Shown: positions 1 through 11,073, counted from the stretch's first letter. The stretch is 44,845 nt of DNA from Rachicladosporium sp. CCFEE 5018 (GCA_002077045.2 KZ111212.1:5878-50722), one strand, 5' to 3'. Numbers and translations are program-made. Notes: generated by a model from the sequence alone, not told the origin.

Positions 1-1692
1 AGCCTTCAAGAAGTCATGGCCAAACAGTTCTGCCTGAGACGGCGGCAGATCATTTCGTCGGGCCTCCACTGCAGTAAAGGGTACGACCAAGGGACTTGTA
101 GTACCGGACGGCGTCTGAAGTCTGCCACCGAGCACTCGAGACAGTACGCCAGCTGTTTGCACAAAGCGCCGTGTGCTCTCGCGGTCCAATCGCAGGATGC
201 GCTGCCTCGATACTTCACTCGGTGCAGGGTCCATGGCATATGTCCACTCCTGCGAGACACGGTCCATGTCCGAAAGTATGCTCGCGCAGTGACCAAGTGC
301 AGTGGTGTATCTGGCGGTGGTTGAGGTAGTCTCATCCTCTGGATCGAAGAGAGACTTGCGTATTCGAACAGTCGCCTTGGCCAGACGCTGCGCTTCGCGT
401 TGCTTCTCAGTCAGTGGACCGAGGTCACCTCGTGATAAGTAATCGACATTCGGAATTGAGATCTGCTCCTCTTGTCCATTTTGATAACGAATTCTCAGGG
501 ACGCGGAGCCGTCAGTCGCAAAGGCAGTGCTAGATCCGTTGGTCGACTGCTCTCTCCCAGCCTCTGTCTTCCGCTTTCGCTTCCGAGCCAAGCTTTCCCC
601 ACTCGTCCTGCTTCCCTTCCTCCTAACCGCAGTCTTGTCTTCGCTTGTAGTCCTTTCAGGATCGCGTATGAGATCGAATGAGTATACGTGGTCACCGCTC
701 CAGCTTGCGATCATCTCATCAGGTCTCGCATCACTGATCTTGAGTGCCGTGATGTGCCCATTGTCGCGACTCTCCATCTTCGGCTGTCCGTGCGGTGCGA
801 ACTTTCTTACACACCTCGTAGCGTCTCCCATCTGATCTTCCTCGTTTGCCGTTCGTCGACGTGAGCTGCCCACGCCTGCCTCTTGTCCCCTGTCTCTGCC
901 AGTCATTCGAAGATCGTGCAAGAAAGCATGCAGGTGCCCACCGCCAAGTGCGATGTAATGCGGCTGCGAGCCAGAGCAGGAAATGGAGTTGAGACTAAGA
1001 TTGAAACGCTTGTAGGAGATGAGGGGAGGCGGTACATTACCTCCACCCCTCGAAGAAGGGTAGGCTGAAGATGGCTGGCGTAGATCCCACTGTCGTACCT
1101 CGCCGTCTTCAGAGCAGGTCAGGAAGAGGTGCGGCGAGCTCTCCGTTACGATGCGCTTGACCCGATCGCCATGACTGCGATACACCCGGCAGTCTGTATC
1201 GCCGTCGTTCATGTACCTGACACCGTCATAGACACTGTTCCTGCCTCTTCTTCGGCCCTCTGTGGCCATACTTGACGCCGCAGATGCGGTTCGGCTTTGT
1301 CCAGCGTACTCCAGGTCGAAGACTCGCACCTCATTGTCGCCAGCTGCCGTGATGACCGTCCGATCTTGGCTGTGCGGCATGAACTTGACCGAGAAGATGT
1401 TGGCTCTATGCCCGGTTGCGACTGTGGTGGCGAGCTGAAATTGCTTCTCGCCATCAGGTGCCTGATACCGGTGGATGTTCAGATGCTGATCATCCGAGCC
1501 CGAAGCCAGCAGGTTGCCCGACCTGGACCACGACAAAGCATTGACACATCCACTGTGACCGGCTAGCTCGTTGACGATGTCGAGGTTCTTCACCACGGAG
1601 CGGTCGCTGTACAGCTTTCGATACGATCGTAGCTTGATCGCATAGTCCGAGCACTCGCGCTCGAGGATCTTCGTTGTGAATGTCTCCTTCAT
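1..1692 (-). CDS. iqw1: DCAF6/Iqw1-type WD40 repeat protein, copy A (3' partial)
   Basis: The frame is open from the ATG at 1692 down to base 1, giving 564 codons without a stop or visible intron; the C-terminus lies outside the window. The N-terminal half carries WD40 repeats: LAGHSGCVNALSWS followed by LLASGSDD (about residues 43-68), then GHRANIFSVKFMPHS, a strand ending VRVFDLE, and LTCSEDGEVRQWDLRQ. The last contains a WDxR box, the motif by which CUL4-associated factors bind DDB1. GHSGCVN, GHRANIFS and the later LGGGHLHAFLHDLRM are typical of the DCAF5/6/8 and fission-yeast Iqw1 family. The likely role is substrate receptor of a CUL4-DDB1 ubiquitin ligase; this is family knowledge, not shown here. 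The gene is divergent from PIG-S, with 267 bp between the start codons. Basic and acidic low-complexity stretches follow the repeats. Family confidence is good; the exact orthologue is less certain. Confidence 0.8.
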   Translation of the reverse strand, partial: MKETFTTKILERECSDYAIKLRSYRKLYSDRSVVKNLDIVNELAGHSGCVNALSWSRSGNLLASGSDDQHLNIHRYQAPDGEKQFQLATTVATGHRANIFSVKFMPHSQDRTVITAAGDNEVRVFDLEYAGQSRTASAASSMATEGRRRGRNSVYDGVRYMNDGDTDCRVYRSHGDRVKRIVTESSPHLFLTCSEDGEVRQWDLRQPSSAYPSSRGGGNVPPPLISYKRFNLSLNSISCSGSQPHYIALGGGHLHAFLHDLRMTGRDRGQEAGVGSSRRRTANEEDQMGDATRCVRKFAPHGQPKMESRDNGHITALKISDARPDEMIASWSGDHVYSFDLIRDPERTTSEDKTAVRRKGSRTSGESLARKRKRKTEAGREQSTNGSSTAFATDGSASLRIRYQNGQEEQISIPNVDYLSRGDLGPLTEKQREAQRLAKATVRIRKSLFDPEDETTSTTARYTTALGHCASILSDMDRVSQEWTYAMDPAPSEVSRQRILRLDRESTRRFVQTAGVLSRVLGGRLQTPSGTTSPLVVPFTAVEARRNDLPPSQAELFGHDFLKA

Positions 1693-1959
1693 GGCCACCA
1701 TCGATGTGGTGCTTAAGAGGTACAGAGCCCCTATGCTCTCATCGGTGCGGGAAGCACGGGAAAACTACATGTAGCAAGTTCAGCACACGAAGTTGTAGGT
1801 TCATGTGCTGGAGGTGCAATCGTCACTGCCTTCCATTCCCCATGCCGGCCCGTCTCTGCTTCCGACATCACCAACTCCGTACTCCGAGCCTATATTGACA
1901 AGGAACACAGCATATTCTAAGGTCACTGATGGACCAAGTCCACCGACCATGAGCTTGCC
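1693..1959. promoter_or_regulatory. Divergent promoter region, WD40 gene / PIG-S, copy A
   Basis: These 267 bases separate two divergent start codons and must hold both 5' leaders and promoters. The sequence aligns with 23608-23874 with scattered substitutions. I see no clear TATA element or named binding site. Confidence 0.5.
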
Positions 1960-3613
1960 ATGACGAGCGTGAAGCCCTCGTCTGAGAGTACTGCTACCGA
2001 TGGCAGTGAGAAAGCTTCGGCTCCCCCGCAGAGCGCGGCACATACCATTCGGCGTCGACTGATCATCTTCGCTTTCTGGGCAGTTGTCGTAGCACTCGGA
2101 CTGCCACACTGGATATGGACGACCGCAGTATATCGCTCAGATCTACCGGTCGATGCTATGACGAGGTGGTCAGAGGGCAAGGTCGGTTCTATCGCTGCGC
2201 TCTCCTTATTTGCAATTCTGATCTTTGTAGGCATGTAATCTACACTTTCCCATCGATATTGATCTGCAAAGCTCTTCGGTATCTCTGGAGCAACGGACAA
2301 GCATTGCGATCAGACTAGATAAGCTACTCAACGTTCATGGAGATGCTTCGCCGTACCAGTACAGAGTATCGCCTGCAGCAGGACCGTCCGTTCCCGCTAC
2401 ATTGATACTGCAGCTTAACACAGACGACACCAGCAATGAACTACGCTACGCACTCGACTCCTGGACGCCGACTGTCATTGCCACCCGTGGACCAGTCACC
2501 CCAGGAGATGACGACCTCGTCGCGTCTCAGCTCAGCCAAGTAATACAGCAGATCATGGCAGACGAGCAAGCTTCAATCGCCTTGCTTCTTCGTGACAGCC
2601 CTCTACACGACAGCTTTCGGGATGAATCAGCCTTCGCATCACAATTTGAATCATTGCAGAGACGGACTACTCGGGCGTTCAAACCAGCGCCGTCATACCA
2701 CCTTACGTTTTCACTATTCGCCGGCGGATCGGCCCCCTCATCGTGGGACATCGAGACTGCTACGGAGCAGTACATCAATCCCCTACTCCAAGCATTGTCA
2801 TCGATCAGCGACTTCACAGTCGACACCCAAGTCCAACTCCACGCATCAATTTCCCCAGCCATAGCTGGTCCAATGTTCGATACCTCGACAATTACCTGGA
2901 CACTCCTCGCCTCTGATCTCAGCGGCTTCGTGAACGCTGCCGAGTGGCCACTAAGTCCAGGCATAGGTTCCGGCTCGACCATCAACCTCATACTCTATGT
3001 CCCGCATTCCCGTCAGACGCCTTTGATACTAAGTGGCGGAGGCAACTCCTGGATCATACCCCAGTGGGGCGGCGTGCAGATCCTGAATCCAGCCAGCAAC
3101 ACCACATCACACCTCAGTGCAGCCGATCTAGAGCCCGTCATGCTCACCTTCGCCGACCAGCTGATGTCGCTCCTCGGCGTCCCGGACTCACCACCCTCAC
3201 TATCGCTCCGCATCGCAGCCCTACAGCGTGAACGCACTACCTCCCTCATCCTCTCCGCCTCCTCAACCCTCGGCGCACTAGTCCGTCTAACGCGCAAACT
3301 CCAATCAATAGCCATACCCAAGACCGTTGCCCACTCCGTCGACCTGACAATCTCACACCTCGAGCAAGCCTGCACCGCCTTAAACGAAGGAGACTACGCC
3401 GCCGCTCTGACGAGCGCCAAAGTAGCCGAGGCAGAAGCCGAGAAAGCGTTCTTCGAGCCGAGTATGGTCGGGCAGGTCTACTTCCCTGAGGAACATAAGT
3501 TCGCCGTGTACGTGCCGTTGCTGGGGCCGATGGGCGTGCCGTTGGTGATGACGTTGGTCAAGGAGGTGAGGGGTTTGGTGGGAAGGAAGAAGGGGAAAGT
3601 GAAAGTAGGGTGA
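1960..3613 (+). CDS. GPI17: GPI transamidase subunit PIG-S/Gpi17, copy A
   Basis: Two exons, 1960-2181 and 2231-3613, joined in phase 0 across a 49-nt intron, encode 534 residues, close to the usual 530-560 of the family. The acceptor is fixed by homology: the joined product reads RWSEGK-ACNLHFPIDID, matching the family's conserved 'W..GKAC...FP' segment. Residues about 32-52 form a transmembrane helix after a basic RRR. A large lumenal domain follows, with PQWGGVQILNP and FADQLMSLLG motifs. A second hydrophobic helix (LLGPMGVPLVMTL) lies near the C-terminus, before a lysine-rich cytosolic tail. PIG-S is a non-catalytic subunit of the ER complex that attaches GPI anchors to protein C-termini. 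The gene is tail-to-tail with SPT5, with 124 bp between stop codons. Confidence 0.94.
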
Positions 3614-3737
3614 TGGAGGGCTGGTGGCTGTATGGCTACCCTGTTTGGGCTATGAGCTGGCTGAACCTCCCAGTCTATTGATACAGATCCCTACCCAATG
3701 CATGAACCCTTGCCTCAGTACCTGGCATCACTCCGGT

Positions 3738-6700
3738 CTACTCATACCGCGGCCCATCATCAGCAAATGGCGCAGGCGTCTCCGGAAACCCGCCAGGCGT
3801 AGCGTAGTTGTTCCCTCGGAAACCGCCAGGTGTGGGCTGATCGCCATAGTTGCCAGGTGTAGGTGCCGAGTTGAAGCCAGGGGTGGGTGCGTCCATGCCT
3901 CCGCTCCAGCCTGGTGTTCTGCCGCCGGGCTGATGAGCTGGTGTTCGCTGGAAATATCTGTCAGTATGTGTGATCAACCAATGATGGGTCTGGAAGCACT
4001 CACTCCACCACCACCTCCACCTCCCCAGACACTACCGCCGCCATAGCTCGTCTGCCCACCATAGCTGGTCTGCCCTCCATAGCTCGTCTGACCGCCATAT
4101 GAAGTCTGACCACCATAGCTCGTCTGCCCGCCACCCATCGTACCACCTCCGTACGCGGTGCCACCACCATTACCACCCGAAGACCAAGCCGGCCCACTCG
4201 CAGCCCAAGCAGGTGTCTTTGAGCCAGCGCCCATGGCGTACGAAGGCGTGCGTCCACCAGAAGGCATCGAGCCGAAGCCGCTAGGAGTCTGCCCGCCTGT
4301 AGCCATACGACCAGGCGCAACGGGAGGTGCGCGCATCATACCACCGGCTCGCGCGTCGCCACCGATACCTTGGATCGGTTGGCCGGTCTTTTCGTCCACA
4401 ATAGCAAGCTTATCGCGCGGTATCATGGCCTTCTTGTTCTTAGCGTGAAGCTCGACCGTCGCTGTGGTGTCGGTAGTGTCTTTGACAATACCGATCATGC
4501 CCTTCTGCGGCCCCAGCTTGATCTTGACGGTCTTACCAATCAGCTTATCACGGCCGCGGAACACAGGAGGGGGCATCGAAGGCGCGCCACCCGCTGGCTT
4601 ACCGCCCAGTCCAGGCTTTGCAGCTCTACCATCCTTTGCTGCAACGCCGATGAGATTCGAGGCTCGCGTGACCCAGACACCAGCGTGTTCTTGCAATTCA
4701 CGGTTGCGTGACCAGACAAAGTTGCGGTGCATGTGAACAATGCGGCCGACTCGTTGCTCACCTCCAAACTCCTTGACTTGATCATCCGGCTTCATCTCGT
4801 TGCCATCGCGGTCTGCAGCGATTGCGCCACGGCGGTCGATACGGCCGGAGATGTTGCTTGGCAGCAGTGCTCGGATTGCGCCAGTCTGGTCAAGCACGCG
4901 TAAGCTTTCCCGGTCGACTTTGACGATGCACCCGGCGGTCGTGGCATCCAATTGCACCAAGTCAAACAAGCTGTACGGTGAGTTGCCCACGACACCACCT
5001 GAATCATCACTCTTGCGCAAGTCTTTGCTAAAGACTATGACTTCCTGATTGTTCGAGTCGGTGACCAAGGTGATCTTGTCATCTTTGATCCTCACAACAG
5101 ATCCTACCTCGTCGAGGTACTTGCTGCCGCCGATGACCTTAACGTGATCACCCTCTTCGAAGAACTTGCGCAGGTCTTGCACGGGGACCTCGATCGACTG
5201 GCCATTCATCGTACCTGCTCGCACCTCCACTGAGACAAGGTCACCGTAGACTTTCTTAGCGACACCGTAGAGTCCCTTCTGCTCTCCGCGGAAGATGACA
5301 ACGCGGTCGCCAGGTTGGAACACTGAGCCAGTATTCGTTCGTAGTGTAGCGGCTAGCGCAGTCAGATCAAGGCCCTCCGTCCCCTCCTCAGTGCTGGAAG
5401 CGAACTTCGTGACCTCTTCCAGTGTCGGGTTGACGTCCTCGAGCTGCAAGTTGTTAATGCGGAAGTTCTCCTCCAGGAAGCCATTGATGTACTCCTTGTT
5501 CTGGTATGTGAAGCCGTTGGATCCCAGGGCAGCCGAGCGTTGCAGGTACCGCGCGTGTCGCTTCTTAGCGTCGCTCTCGCTGAAAAGCTTCGGTGCTGGT
5601 CGTAGAGTGGATGCAGGACGTTTCCGCTTCACGCCGTTTGCGTCTTGCAATGGAGCATTGGCATCATCAGTCAGACCGTAGTCCAGACGTGGCACGAGAC
5701 GGAGAGTGACGTTGACATTGTTAGCTTCAACATCAGACACCTGAGCGAGATCACCTGCATACAACCCGCGCTTGACACGGACGTACATTCCCGGCTCTAG
5801 CTGCTTGGTCTTCTTGGTGCGAAGCAAATCCACCATCTCATCGAGCGGGATCACCATCGGCTTGACCGATAAGAAGATGTGCGATATGCCCTCGAATGCA
5901 GGCGCGATATCTTCTTGTCGACGGCACTCGATGTAGAGATTGCCAGTCATGGCGCCTTCACGATGGAATGCTGAGATGATCCGTGTCGGTTCTCGCGTCT
6001 TGGCAAGGTCGAAAATCCTCTGAGTCACGGCCGTGATGATCTCGCGCTCTTTGCCCGGTCGACACTTGAGGCGGTAGATGCGAGGATCCTCCACTGAAGG
6101 CATCATCACCCTTCGATCGAGATAGCCTTGTGCACCGACATTGCCAGTCCGTTGCTGTCGGCCGTACCGCTCTTTCAGCCGCTTCGCCTCCTCTTCAGCA
6201 TCCATGTGCATCTGCGCGTCGCGTTGGCGATCAAGCTCGCGATGTTTGCGGTCGTCACGATCAGCACCAGGGGGCAACTCTTGGAGGTCATCCGGGTGCA
6301 TCTCTTCGCCCGGCAAGTCATCATCTTCCTCCGGCTCCTCCTCTTCATCTTCGTCAACCTCAGCTTCCACGTCGATGAATTGATTGCGTGCCTGCTTTCT
6401 CCGGCGTTTGCGCGTTGGCTGCCCCTCTATGTCATCATCCTCGTCCTCGTCTTCGTCTTCGTCGTCGTCATCACCATCTCCTGCCAGATCTTCGCCAGGA
6501 TCTTCGCCCTCGTCCGCAGCATCCTTGATCTCCGACTCATCCTTCAACTCATCCTCTTCATCCGATCCGCCAGCTGGCCGCCGCGATGCTGACCGCGACG
6601 ATGGCTTGTCCGCGGTGTTACCATTGCTTGACGGCTTGGCGTCACCTTCGTCGTCAGATCCTGCTGCCTGGTCCGGGTTGAAGTCGTCTTCCGAGCCCTC

Positions 6701-6742
6701 ATCGTCGCCGAAGTCCTGGTTTAGGATATCTCTCGTGGACAT
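3738..6742 (-). CDS. SPT5: Transcription elongation factor SPT5, copy A
   Basis: Exons 6742-4004 and 3947-3738, separated by a 56-nt intron (donor GTGAGT, acceptor CCAG chosen because only it keeps the frame), encode 982 residues. In order there are: an Asp/Glu-rich N-terminus (to about residue 150); a basic RKRRRK patch; the NGN domain (about 221-308, starting RIYRLKCRPGKE) that pairs with Spt4; and several KOW domains (PGMYVRVKRGLYAG near 317, PGDRVVIFRGEQKGLYG, EGDHVKVIGGSKY, GKTVKIKLGPQKGMIG). The C-terminal region is rich in Gly, Ser and TP dipeptides (SGGRTPSYAMG, GSKTPAW, then APTPGNYGDQPTPGG in exon 2), a typical Spt5 CTR phosphorylated by Bur1/CDK9-type kinases. The protein travels with RNA polymerase II and promotes processivity and mRNA processing. 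Confidence 0.97.
4041..4130 (-). repeat. Five 18-bp tandem units encoding QTSYGG in the SPT5 tail, copy A
   Basis: Five consecutive 18-base units on the minus strand (boundaries at 4041, 4059, 4077, 4095 and 4113) encode five copies of the hexapeptide QTSYGG/YGGQTS. The fourth unit is the most diverged. It is an in-frame coding minisatellite within the C-terminal region, directly before the GGGGGG stretch that ends exon 1. Confidence 0.9.
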
Positions 6743-7460
6743 GACTGCGGTGCTGTAGTCGAAGGCAACGAAGCTGGGTAAACGCGGAAGTGCCGCTTGG
6801 TTGATTACAGCGTCTACTAAGTGAGCGGATGCGAAGGTGGGAGGTATGGGTGGGCTATGAGACGTGCAATAAGAGAGCGTGTGGTGTTGTTTGAGGACAT
6901 GTCCTGCAGTGAATAAGGTGATCCTGATTGGGAGCTAGGCTGCGGAACGGGAGCGCGGACCCACGGTAGCAGCCGCACGTGGCTCGGTCGCTCCTGGCTC
7001 GCCAATATCTAAGATGGCAACATATGGTATCTCAGATCGAGTCCGTTTCAGAAGCTGCACCACGCTCACCCACGCGAGCATTGCCTCTCTATGTCATGGC
7101 GGTTGTATCGGGAAAGTCGATGGTCACATTAGGAGCACAGTGACAGCCCTACGCGAGCCGCGATCGCCACGTGAAGCGAGCTGAGCCACAACTCTACATA
7201 GACCCTGCGCTTCCACCTCCAAGTCAGCAAGCAGAGCTACCGCGCATTCATGGCTCAAATCGACCGCGCGGTTTCGTCTTAGCACTATCCCGTAACCTCT
7301 GTACAATAGCGGTTTTCGTGAGACTGCGACTAAATTCTTCAGCTGCCATATCGTTGATTCTCACCCTGTCGCAGAGCACCAGCGATCCTGGGCATCGCCA
7401 GCGCTCAAGGTCTCATCACTTCGGCATGCTACCTAGATCCCAGCGCTCGCGCACGCTGCG
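6743..7460. other. Intergenic, divergent promoters of SPT5 and the PPxY membrane protein, copy A
   Basis: No convincing gene in 718 bases. CACGTG occurs at 6976-6981 and 7168-7173. The second is conserved in copy B (29092-29097); the first is not. Indels against copy B are frequent. Short ORFs here are not conserved between copies and are treated as chance. Confidence 0.6.
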
Positions 7461-8949
7461 ATGACCGCCGCGCGTTCAACCATGTCCCAGCTACAGAGAC
7501 CAAGATTTCATCGACGCGCAGAAAAGCCAAGCACAGTTGCGACAGTTGCGGTAAGCACCTTACTGCATAGAGTTTGACGTTCGAACCCACTCTGATCCCG
7601 AATAGACCATTGTCTCACTCGCCGTCGCCTTCATCTTCGTGGTCTTTGCCTACCTTGGTCTGCGTTGGCTGCGCGCGCGACACTCGAACCCCAAATACGT
7701 ACCAACACGATATCTCAAGACCGCGTGGAGAAAGTGGAACCCGCGAGGTCTGACACAGAGCAAGGGTGCATATTCAAACAGACTACAGGATGGCAGCTCA
7801 GGGCCGACACTGCACTTGCGGAGTGACAACCGCAGTGCGCGATCAAGTGCACACCTGCCGGACCTCGAGCATGATGCGCAACCTGGAGCTGACGTTGCGG
7901 CGGGCGATGCTGGAGTGGATAGGAACACAAGCGTACGATCAGTGATGACATTACCGGCCTACTCGCGTTCAGTGAGAGAAAGCGAGCGAGTGTTGGGGCG
8001 GGAAGGAGAGCGGGCTGGCATCGACGTAGTCATTGAGGCGCCCGAGACAGTCGAAGAGGAGGAGGGACGGCGAGATGAAGAGATGGAGAGTCTTTACCAG
8101 ATCCGAGTGCAGCGACGGCGCGAGATCGCCGAGCGAGAAACCCGGCGGAATGCTCGCAGAGCTGCAAGAGCTCGAGGTGACCTGGTGGCACTGCAGGCGT
8201 TACGAGAAGACTCCCTAGCCCGCGCAGAACTGCGGGACATCACCGCGAATGCTACGACAATGATTGCGGACCATCAATCGCGATCTCGCGAGCGGAGAGT
8301 CAGTAGTGTGTCTTACGCAGATCTTGGCGTTGCTCGACACGACGGCACGCGATTGCGAGGCAACTCCACCGACTCCGACCACCGGCCTTTACTCGCCTCT
8401 GCAGCCAGTATATCCGGCAACACGATCAGACCCTGGGTGACGGGCGATAGCCTGAGCATACACCGGCGAGACCGATCAGGCAGTTCGGCGATGTCAGTGA
8501 TGACCGGGTCCGATGTCTCGGATCAAGAGCTTGAACTCCCACCCTTCGGCCGCGCTGGAGACCATTTCGAAGTTGTCGCGCAGCGCCACTCGAGACAAGG
8601 ATCCCGAGCGCACACACCATTAGGTACACGGAGTCGAACGAACAGTGCTGCGCGACCCAGTATCGACACTGCAGACCTGGCCGAGGCCCGCGTGCCCTTA
8701 CAGTCGCCTCCTGCCTACGACGGTGCTGGCTTCGAAGACGCGCCACCATACACATCACCAACTCGAGACAGACGAGACGAGTTCCATCCTGGCTTCGCAA
8801 GGCCTGAGCACCACAGAACGTACTCTGCTACTGGGGCCCCTCTGCTACCGGAGATCGGCAGATTGCCTAGCATTCGCATAGCAGAAGCAACGCCAATTGA
8901 GCCGCGGAGACCCATAGACTTCCCTGCGATTGTGCGTGAAGTGACCTGA
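7461..8949 (+). CDS. Single-pass membrane protein with PPxY motif, function unknown, copy A
   Basis: Exons 7461-7550 and 7606-8949 (55-nt intron, GTAAGC..AATAG, phase 0) encode 477 residues. The short N-terminus is followed immediately by one hydrophobic helix (about residues 31-50, TIVSLAVAFIFVVFAYLGL) and a basic flank, suggesting a type III or signal-anchored protein with a long cytosolic tail. The tail has an Arg/Glu-rich, probably helical stretch (EEEEGRRDEEMESLYQIR and following), many Ser/Arg sites, and near the C-terminus a PPAY motif at about 398-401 closely followed by a proline-rich APPYTSP segment. PPxY motifs bind WW domains of NEDD4/Rsp5 ubiquitin ligases. Membrane proteins of this build in fungi include Rsp5 adaptors, so an adaptor role is possible, but this is inference. 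I do not recognise a catalytic domain. A second in-frame ATG lies at 7482. Confidence 0.75.
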
Positions 8950-9423
8950 AAGGCCTGGACTGGTGCATATATCCATGGAGATCTACATTTGGGCGTACGA
9001 GCGATTTGGCTTAGATATGATCGGCGTTTTAACGGATAGGTTCGGCATACTCATCACGAAGCGACGAAGAGGGTCTTGACAGTGTCTATAACCATGTAAT
9101 CCATGTAATACTCAAGAGCACATCTACCTTACATCTGCGACCCTCCTCGCTGAACTTTGCTCTCCTCCATGACTCTCGCACTGCATGGAACCTAGTCTCC
9201 ACGTGCTCATCTCGTTGGCATTGAATCGCTGAGACCCACACTAAGCCGCAGGAACAGCGACTTCACTTTCCCAATGTGTGCAACATGAACTTCGCTTTTG
9301 CAGCATATCCGATGCCTTTGCATGTCAAACCCACAATTGCCACTCTTCCTGTCCTCTACCTACGAGAGTCTGCCAATAGTGCAAGCATGCTAGCGCAGGC
9401 ACCTTGACGCTTGTGCGAGCTTG
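8950..9423. other. Intergenic upstream of the acid phosphatase, copy A
   Basis: 474 bases containing the 3' end of the PPxY gene and the phosphatase promoter. It aligns closely with 30887-31361, apart from small indels. The CACGTG box at 9200-9205 is listed separately. No further gene is seen. Confidence 0.6.
9200..9205 (+). promoter_or_regulatory. CACGTG box upstream of the acid phosphatase, copy A
   Basis: A perfect CACGTG lies 219 bp before the phosphatase start codon and is conserved at 31138-31143 in copy B. CACGTG is the known core site of the fungal phosphate regulators Pho4 and NUC-1, and acid phosphatases and phytases are classical targets. The same hexamer occurs elsewhere in the window, so the assignment rests on context. 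Confidence 0.45.
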
Positions 9424-11073
9424 ATGCGTGCTTTTCTGCGGCGATGGGTAGATCACGTAGGAGGATATAAGTACGCCCTCGTTGGGCAGGGTGCTGAGGA
9501 TGTCACTGTTCCTGCATCGTACAAGTCGAGGAGTGTCAATATCTGGACCAGGAAGCGGATTGCTGTGCTCATCATGGGTGCTTCGATGATTACAGGTCTC
9601 GCTCTTCTGGCGATCGGGTGAGTACCATCTCTTTCCCGGTCAGATTGAAGAATGGCACCGACATAATTGACAGTGCCACTGCCTACCCTCACCGTCCCGC
9701 AGCGTGCGACACAGTCTTCGCCGGCTACCAATGCCAGCCCGAGATCTCCCACTACTGGGGTCAATACAGCCCCTTCTTTTCAGTCCCCTCGGACATCTCA
9801 GCAGACATCCCGCCCCACTGCTCCGTAACGTTCGCCTCAGTGCTGTCCCGTCATGGAGCCAGAGACCCAACAGCGTCGAAGACGGTAGCCTACAATGCCA
9901 CGATCCAGCAGATCCACCAGAGCGTCAGGAACTACACCGGCGCCTACGCCTTTCTGGCCAACTACAGTTACACGCTCGGCGCCGACCAGTTGACGTTGTT
10001 CGGAGAGAACGAGATGATCAACTCCGGTGTCAAGTTCTACGATCGCTATGAAGAGCTAGCCTCGAAGCTCACTCCCTTCATTCGCTCTTCAGGGGAGGCC
10101 CGCGTCGTGGAGTCTGCCCAGAACTGGACGCAAGGCTTTCATGCTGCGAAAGTATCTGATCGCGGTGCGCGGCCGCACGGGGACTCGGCGTACCCTTACA
10201 GCATTCTCGCTATCTCAGAGGATGCAGGTGTGAACAACACGTTGAACCACGGCCTCTGCACAGTCTTCGAGGACGGTCCTGATGGCGATATTGCCGCAGC
10301 TGCGCAAAAGACCTGGTCCAATATCTTTGCTGCGCCTATACGCAAGCGACTCAATGCGGACTTGGGAGCGAACTTGACGATCACGCAGACAATCTATATG
10401 ATGGACTTGTGCCCTTTCAATACTGTTGCTTCGCCGACTGGTGCTATCAGCCCGTTTTGCGCTCTGTTCACGGAGCAGGAGTGGCATCAGTATGGCTACT
10501 ACGAGGTCAGTGCATCTCCCCAACCCTTTCAAGTCAAGCTCTGACGTGCTTCAGTCCCTGAACAAATACTACGGCTACTCCCAAGGCAACCCTCTCGGCC
10601 CAACTCAAGGCGTAGGCTACGTCAACGAGCTCATAGCCCGCCTCACGAACCGCCCAGTGGTAGACCACACCTCCACGAACAGCACACTCGACAGCAACCC
10701 CTCGACCTTCCCCTTGGGCCGTAAGCTCTACGCAGACTTCTCCCACGACAATGACATGACGGCCATCTTCTCCGCACTCGGACTCTACAACACTTCCACC
10801 ACTCCAATGCTGCCAAACACCACGGTGGTCGAAGCAGAGCAAGCGGGAGGCTACAGTGCAGCGTGGACGGTGCCTTTCGCTGCGAGGGCGTACTTTGAGA
10901 AGTTGCAGTGTCGAGGGGAGCGAGAGGAGTATGTCAGGGTGATCGTTAATGATCGGGTGCAGGCTCTGGAGCAGTGCGATGGCGATAGGTATGGACGGTG
11001 TAAGCTGAGCAAGTTCGTTGATAGCTTGGGCTTCGCGAGATCAGGAGGGAACTGGGCTCAGTGCTTTGCATAG
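9424..11073 (+). CDS. Histidine acid phosphatase (phytase family), membrane-anchored, copy A
   Basis: Three exons, 9424-9617, 9674-10505 and 10555-11073 (introns 56 and 49 nt), encode 514 residues. The catalytic signature RHGARDP is at about 124-130, fitting the RHGxRxP motif of histidine acid phosphatases whose His forms the phospho-enzyme. The proton-donor HD pair is at about 406-407 (YADFSHDNDM). Cysteines and many N-glycosylation sequons (NYT, NWT, NTT, NLT) point to a secreted, disulfide-bonded fold like fungal 3-phytase. Residues 1-44 are soluble and basic; residues about 45-64 are one hydrophobic helix with no obvious cleavage site. The enzyme is therefore probably a type II signal-anchored protein facing the vacuole, wall or exterior. 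The reaction is hydrolysis of phosphomonoesters, possibly phytate; substrate is not shown by sequence. An in-frame TTG precedes the chosen ATG. Confidence 0.9.

Noticed and set aside
6384..6758. Serine-rich plus-strand ORF
   Set aside because: It is the antisense shadow of the Asp/Glu-rich N-terminus of SPT5; the same shadow appears in copy B.
7579..7588. GTTCGAACCC, similar to a tRNA T-loop
   Set aside because: It lies in the intron of the PPxY gene, no A box or cloverleaf fits around it, and copy B varies at the site.
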